From Syntrophomonadaceae bacterium (GTDB taxonomy: Bacteria > Bacillota > Dethiobacteria > DTU022): a DNA stretch of 19,122 nt. Made by a program: the position numbers and the translations under genes. How positions within the stretch are numbered: the stretch's first letter is position 1; each line of letters starts with the position of its first letter. Below, piece by piece: positions 15,634-19,122 of the stretch. The notes beneath the pieces are model-generated. The model searched no databases and was not told the DNA's origin. It saw only the letters and a program-made list of their open reading frames with translations. The stretch lies in NCBI GenBank assembly GCA_003553305.1, contig PWEB01000036.1, positions 1 to 19,122 on the forward strand, read 5' to 3'.

Positions 15634-15649
15634 GTAGAGGTTTGTATAC
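15634..15649. promoter_or_regulatory. Weak activator half-palindrome upstream of the aldehyde dehydrogenase gene
   Basis: GTAG-N8-ATAC differs at one position from the GT(A/T)G-N8-C-N-AC frame shared by the presumed activator sites elsewhere in the window. It lies 45 bp (centre to centre) upstream of the GTAG-N8-CTAC centre at 15679-15694. Low confidence alone. Confidence 0.3.
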
Positions 15650-15650
15650 G

Positions 15651-15670
15651 GTTATTTGTATATAAATAAC
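15651..15670. repeat. AT-rich inverted repeat
   Basis: GTTATTT-GTATAT-AAATAAC is a perfect 7-bp inverted repeat with a 6-bp spacer, partly overlapping the left arm of the longer inverted repeat that follows. It may be a protein-binding site or part of the terminator structure. Confidence 0.35.
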
Positions 15671-15711
15671 TACATAGTGTAGATTAAAACCTACGCTATG
15701 TAGTTGTTTAT
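15662..15711 (+). terminator. Long inverted repeat between activator and aldehyde dehydrogenase genes (terminator and/or activator site)
   Basis: The arms 15662-15682 and 15691-15711 pair over 21 bp with two G-U or mismatch positions and an 8-nt loop ATTAAAAC. It begins 44 bp after the activator stop, so it may end that transcript, though only GTTTATTG follows and the U-tract is poor. Its centre reads GTAG-N8-CTAC (15679-15694), the same frame as the presumed activator sites upstream of dctP, and it lies about 87 bp before the -24 box. It may serve both purposes. Confidence 0.55.
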
Positions 15712-15780
15712 TGAGGAAGATCAAAAAGAAAATTTAAAGGAAAGGCCAGTTGACAATACTTTTTACCTAATATTTTTAGA

Positions 15781-15796
15781 TGGCATAAATATTGCA
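15781..15796 (+). promoter_or_regulatory. Sigma-54 promoter of the aldehyde dehydrogenase - alcohol dehydrogenase pair
   Basis: TGGCAT-AAATA-TTGCA keeps the invariant GG of -24 and GC of -12 with exact N5 spacing; only the sixth base differs from TGGCAC. Transcription would start near 15808, about 120 nt before ATG 15931. Confidence 0.8.
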
Positions 15797-15930
15797 TATG
15801 TTAATTAGAAAAGGGCAATTGTTCTGCGCAGGCTAAATTGCAAAAACCGGGTTAATTTTTAAGTCAAAATTTTACCCGGAGATGAAAAAAGCTTGATAAA
15901 TGCAGAAAAATTTGAAAGGAGACATTGATA

Positions 15931-17451
15931 ATGACTGCAGTGAAGAAACTTAAATTTTGTGTGAACAACCAGTGGAGGGAAACCAGGTCCGGTCAGTACA
16001 TGGAGATTACGAACAGCAGCACGGGAGAGGTTATGGCTCAGACTCCACGCTGCACCAGCGAAGAAGTTAACGAGGCGGTGGAAGTCGCTAAAAATGCATA
16101 TCCTGAGTGGTCGAATACCCCTGTTCAAAAAAGAGCGGATGTTATGTTTAAGTTTAAAAGAAAAATCGAAGAAAACTTAGATGAACTGGCCACCCTGGTA
16201 GCTACAGAGCATGGTAAGAACATGGCTGAATCCCGTGGAGATGTCATTAAGGCCATGGAAGTGGTTGAAGTAGCCTGTGCCACACCCACTTTGATGCAGG
16301 GTGATTCTTTGATGAATGTATCACCGGGACATGATACTGTCATGTATAGAGAACCGCTTGGAGTATTCGCAGGGATAGTACCGATGAACTTTCCGGCCAT
16401 GATCCCCTTTGGCTGGATGCTTCCTCTCTGTATTACAACCGGTAATACTTTTGTTTTGAAAGCGGCCAGCCAGGTTCCCCAGACGGCAATGCGCTTGATG
16501 GAACTATTAATTGAAGCGGGACTGCCCGAGGGTGTGGTCAACCTGGTCACCTGCAGCCGAAATGAAGCGGAGCTTTTATTGAAACATCCAGATGTAGAAG
16601 GAATTTCTTATGTGGGTTCAAGTACTGTGGGCAGGCATATTTACAGCACGGCGGCGGCCCATGGCAAAAGGGTCCAGGTTTTAGGGGAAGCAAAAAACCA
16701 TGCCCTGATTTTAAAGGACGCCATCATTGAAAGGGTAGCGCTTGGGGTAAGAAACTCAGCCTTTGGCTGCGCCGGGCAGCGCTGTATGGCCCTACCGGTG
16801 GTTTGCGTCGAAGAGGATATCGCGGACGAAGTGGTAGAGCTGCTGGTTAAAGCGGCTAAAGAATTAAAAGTTGGTCCGGCTTACCTTGACGATACGGATC
16901 TTGGGCCGGTAATATCGGCCGAGCATAAAGAGAAAGTTTCTTCCTGGATTGCTAAAGGTGTTGAAGAAGGGGCGGAATTAGTTTTAGACGGAAGAGATAT
17001 AACTGTGGAAGGTTATGAAAACGGTTTTTACCTGGGACCGATTATTTTAGATAAAGTCAAGCCCGGTATGAGTGTAGGTGAGGAAGAAATTTTCGGGCCG
17101 GTTTTATGTGTGAAGAGGGTTAAGGATTTTGAGGAAGGGTTGCAGATAATGAACAGCAGTCCTTATGCCAATGGTTCCTGTATATTTACACAAAACGGTT
17201 ATTACGCCCGGGAGTTTACCTATAGAACCCATGGCGGTATGGTTGGTGTCAATGTAGGGATTCCAGTTCCGGTATCCTATTTCCCCTTTGCCGGGCATAA
17301 AGGATCTTTTTATGGAGACCTTCATGTAATGGGCAAAGACGGGGTTGCTTTCTACACTGAAGCAAAATGTGTAACCAGCCGCTGGTTTACCGAAGAGGAC
17401 CGCAAGGATACCAAGATAGGGACCTGGGAAGGAACCATCCACAGGGAATAG
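15931..17451 (+). CDS. mmsA: CoA-acylating aldehyde dehydrogenase, methylmalonate-semialdehyde dehydrogenase (MmsA/IolA) type
   Basis: The 506-residue protein belongs to the MmsA/IolA branch of the aldehyde dehydrogenases, which turns malonate or methylmalonate semialdehyde, NAD and CoA into acetyl- or propionyl-CoA and CO2. Branch marks are ATPTLMQGDSLM, MNFPAMIPFGWMLPL, VLGEAKNHALIL and AGQRCMALPVVC, with catalytic Cys285 preceded by Arg284, the residue that in IolA (Arg283) helps hold the substrate carboxylate. The general-base glutamate of hydrolytic aldehyde dehydrogenases is replaced (VLGEAKNH where those have ELGGKSPN), as in CoA-dependent members. The second carboxylate arginine (IolA Arg107) is Lys here, in GDVIKAME, so the substrate may differ. 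ATG 15931 is chosen over TTG 15925 because AAAGGAG is 9 nt from it. It is followed 42 bp later by an iron alcohol dehydrogenase. Confidence 0.9.
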   Translation: MTAVKKLKFCVNNQWRETRSGQYMEITNSSTGEVMAQTPRCTSEEVNEAVEVAKNAYPEWSNTPVQKRADVMFKFKRKIEENLDELATLVATEHGKNMAESRGDVIKAMEVVEVACATPTLMQGDSLMNVSPGHDTVMYREPLGVFAGIVPMNFPAMIPFGWMLPLCITTGNTFVLKAASQVPQTAMRLMELLIEAGLPEGVVNLVTCSRNEAELLLKHPDVEGISYVGSSTVGRHIYSTAAAHGKRVQVLGEAKNHALILKDAIIERVALGVRNSAFGCAGQRCMALPVVCVEEDIADEVVELLVKAAKELKVGPAYLDDTDLGPVISAEHKEKVSSWIAKGVEEGAELVLDGRDITVEGYENGFYLGPIILDKVKPGMSVGEEEIFGPVLCVKRVKDFEEGLQIMNSSPYANGSCIFTQNGYYAREFTYRTHGGMVGVNVGIPVPVSYFPFAGHKGSFYGDLHVMGKDGVAFYTEAKCVTSRWFTEEDRKDTKIGTWEGTIHRE

Positions 17452-17493
17452 CAGTTTAACCAGGAGTCATTAATTTGTGAGGAGGCGTTTTTA

Positions 17494-18666
17494 GTGGAAA
17501 AAAGAGTTTTCCAGATGCCATCCAGAGTATTGTTTGGTTTAGGAGCGGTCGAAAATGCCGGTGAGGAGTTAAAAGGCCTGCAGGCTAAAAAGGCGCTGCT
17601 GGTAACTGATAAAATCATGGTGAAAGTGGGTATGGTCGATAAAGTTACCGGTAATCTTGACAATCATGGGATTGAGCATACAATATATGACCGGGTCAGC
17701 AGTGAGCCTACCCTGGACTTTATCGAAGAAGGGGTTAAGCTTTTTAAAGATAATCAATGCGATTCCGTCATTGCCGTAGGCGGGGGGAGCCCTATTGATG
17801 CGGCCAAGGCCATTGCTGTCATGGCTAAAAACTCAGGAAGTATCGCAGATTATAAGGGACTCGGCAAACTACCCCTGCCGGGAGTTCCCTTGATTTGTGT
17901 GCCCACCACGGCAGGAACTGGCAGTGAAGCTACCCAATTTACCATCATTACCGACCCGGTAAAAGATGAAAAAATGCTGATCGGCAGTCCCCACTTGATG
18001 CCGGATATTGCGGTGGTAGATCCCGAGTTAACCCTGACCATGCCCAGGGGACTTACTGCGGCCACCGGTATAGATTCTCTGACCCATGCGATAGAGGCTT
18101 ATGTATCAGTCAAAGCTCAGCCAATGAGCGATATGTATGCCTTGTCTGCTGTGGAACTGATTGCCGGTAACCTCAGGCAGGCCTGGGCTAACAGCAATAA
18201 TCTTGAAGCCAGGGCAAAAACCATGCTGGGAGCTCTTTACGGAGGTATTGCTTTTAGCAACTCCTCTGTAGCTTTGGTCCACGGTATGTCCCGGCCCATA
18301 GGAGCTAATTTCCATGTGGCTCATGGAGATTCGAATGCCGCCCTTTTAGATGTGGTAATGGAATTCAGCCTGATTGGAAATCCTTCCCGCTACGCTCGAC
18401 TGGCTGAAGTTGTGGGGGAAACCGTAGAAGGGTTAAATACACTTGAAAAGGCCGAAGCCGGGGTTGCCGCGGTGAAAAGGCTTGTGAGGGATGTTAAAGT
18501 GCCTTCACTCAAAGAATTGGGAGTGGAAAAGGACAAACTTAAAGAGCTTCTCCCGAAAATGGCTGATGAAGCTATAGCCAGCGGAAGCCCGGGCAACAAC
18601 CCACGCCAGGCTACCCGGGATGAAATAATGGATCTTTACATGGCAGCTTACAAAGGAGGCAAATAA
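17494..18666 (+). CDS. Iron-dependent alcohol dehydrogenase (group III)
   Basis: The full-length 390-residue enzyme interconverts an alcohol and an aldehyde with NAD(P)H. The Rossmann-like N-terminal half has GGGSPID (96-102), the coenzyme-binding motif of the family, and PTTAGTGSEAT (137-147). The four metal ligands are seen as Asp194 and His198 in GIDSLTHAIEAY, and His263 and His277 in VHGMSRPIG and AHGDSNA, in the same spacing as E. coli FucO. GTG 17494 has a GAGGAGG site about 8 nt upstream. It is the second gene of the sigma-54 unit after the CoA-acylating aldehyde dehydrogenase. The pair could oxidise a hydroxy acid or alcohol to an acyl-CoA, or run in reverse to dispose of electrons; direction and substrate are not visible. 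The truncated paralogue at 1-576 shows the same ligand pattern. Confidence 0.94.
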   Translation: MEKRVFQMPSRVLFGLGAVENAGEELKGLQAKKALLVTDKIMVKVGMVDKVTGNLDNHGIEHTIYDRVSSEPTLDFIEEGVKLFKDNQCDSVIAVGGGSPIDAAKAIAVMAKNSGSIADYKGLGKLPLPGVPLICVPTTAGTGSEATQFTIITDPVKDEKMLIGSPHLMPDIAVVDPELTLTMPRGLTAATGIDSLTHAIEAYVSVKAQPMSDMYALSAVELIAGNLRQAWANSNNLEARAKTMLGALYGGIAFSNSSVALVHGMSRPIGANFHVAHGDSNAALLDVVMEFSLIGNPSRYARLAEVVGETVEGLNTLEKAEAGVAAVKRLVRDVKVPSLKELGVEKDKLKELLPKMADEAIASGSPGNNPRQATRDEIMDLYMAAYKGGK

Positions 18667-18672
18667 ACCAAG

Positions 18673-18733
18673 GTTAAACATAAATTATATGAACAGCGCC
18701 TGCCGTTGAAATTTAAGGGTTTGGATGTTTAAC
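18673..18733. repeat. Spaced inverted repeat after the alcohol dehydrogenase
   Basis: GTTAAACAT (18673-18681) and ATGTTTAAC (18725-18733) are perfect 9-bp complements 43 nt apart. They may be a weak terminator stem or mark the edge of the neighbouring insertion sequence; neither is shown. Confidence 0.25.
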
Positions 18734-18775
18734 ATTTTCCCCTTTCTTTCAACCTGAATTCCCGGGATTTTATAC

Positions 18776-19122
18776 CTATGCTGGCGGTTCCACCTCAAGT
18801 AACCGGTAAAGCTCGAGCTGTTTTTTAGTCACCTCACCCAGGTGGTGTTTTTTCCCGGGGTGTTCAAAGCGCTCAATGATATCGAGTTCATCGAGTAACT
18901 CCTGCAGGGTATAGTTGCGATAGAGATCGTTTTCGCGCATTAAAGTGTCGATATAAGCCAGGTAAATCAGGGCAACAAACTGAACAAAAAACTTGCCGTC
19001 CAGGTTTTCTTCGGAAAAAACCGAAGTGCGGCGCAAGTTGAGTCTTTCCTTAAGGTTGCCGAAGGCCTTTTCGATTAAATCTTTGCTCCGGTAAATATGC
19101 AATGCGGTTAAGGGATCTTTGA
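18776..19122 (-). CDS. IS1634-like transposase, C-terminal part (N-terminal part outside window)
   Basis: The frame runs from the right edge, with no start inside the window needed, to TAG 18776-18778, giving about 115 residues. It matches the end of IS1634/IS4-like DDE transposases: YRSKDLIEKAFGNLKERLNL, which contains the late catalytic Glu of the Y-(2)-R-(3)-E-(6)-K type motif (E in LIEKAF), then a hydrophobic FVQFVALIYLAYID segment, and LLDELDIIERFEHPGK near the end. Transposition would use an outside N-terminal catalytic domain. The frame is intact as far as visible. The element's end should lie in 18667-18775, but I could not identify its terminal repeat without the other end. Confidence 0.85.
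   Translation of the reverse strand, partial: KDPLTALHIYRSKDLIEKAFGNLKERLNLRRTSVFSEENLDGKFFVQFVALIYLAYIDTLMRENDLYRNYTLQELLDELDIIERFEHPGKKHHLGEVTKKQLELYRLLEVEPPA

Noticed and set aside
15747..15772. Possible sigma-A promoter TTGACA before the aldehyde dehydrogenase gene
   Set aside because: The nearest -10-like sequences are 12-15 bp away, too close, and a good sigma-54 promoter lies just downstream.
1..19122. CRISPR array, tRNA, rRNA or riboswitch
   Set aside because: No regularly spaced repeats, cloverleaf, rRNA core or recognisable riboswitch core was found on either strand.

Overview
The window looks like a chromosomal segment of an anaerobic, low-to-mid-GC Clostridia-type Firmicute. The support is strong GGAGG-type ribosome binding sites, sigma-54 regulators with PAS domains, a TRAP transporter with a lipoprotein-type binding protein, family I CoA-transferase subunits and iron-dependent alcohol dehydrogenases. 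The exported proteins are strongly acidic, which fits a salty or alkaline habitat such as that of soda-lake syntrophic Clostridia. The lineage is an inference, not something the sequence proves.

Layout. Bases 1-576 hold the C-terminal part of an iron-dependent alcohol dehydrogenase. A back-to-back terminator (633-675) separates it from a minus-strand operon read from about 7680 down to 681: dctP - dctQ - dctM (TRAP transporter), an SDR dehydrogenase resembling L-threonine 3-dehydrogenase, the two subunits of a glutaconate-type CoA-transferase, and a soluble chemoreceptor-like protein whose frame is broken at a GGGAAAA heptamer. A textbook sigma-54 promoter (7794-7809) precedes dctP, with three related inverted repeats further upstream (7947-8051). 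The gene next upstream (8093-9814) encodes a PAS-PAS-AAA+-Fis sigma-54 activator, so regulator, operator sites, promoter and operon can all be seen together.

Bases 10080-12414 hold unrelated genes: a small ABM-type monooxygenase with no usual start codon, an EamA permease, and a very acidic membrane-anchored SurA-N-like protein. An HtpX-type metalloprotease follows (12781 onward), with its last residues out of frame. At 13816-14049 lies a 234-bp element with long terminal inverted repeats and 8-bp flanking direct repeats, which looks like a MITE.

Bases 14131-18666 hold a second sigma-54 unit. A PAS-AAA+-Fis activator is followed by a long inverted repeat, a sigma-54 promoter (15781-15796), a methylmalonate-semialdehyde-dehydrogenase-type CoA-acylating aldehyde dehydrogenase, and a complete iron-dependent alcohol dehydrogenase. 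The right edge carries the C-terminal part of an IS1634-like transposase.

How the genes may work together (inference). One sigma-54 unit takes up an organic acid, attaches CoA to it and oxidises a hydroxyl group. The other interconverts an alcohol, a semialdehyde and an acyl-CoA. The two activators are paralogues with similar recognition helices, and their presumed binding sites share a GT(A/T)G-N8-C-N-AC skeleton. The two units may therefore answer to related signals in a single catabolic programme whose substrate cannot be named from sequence.
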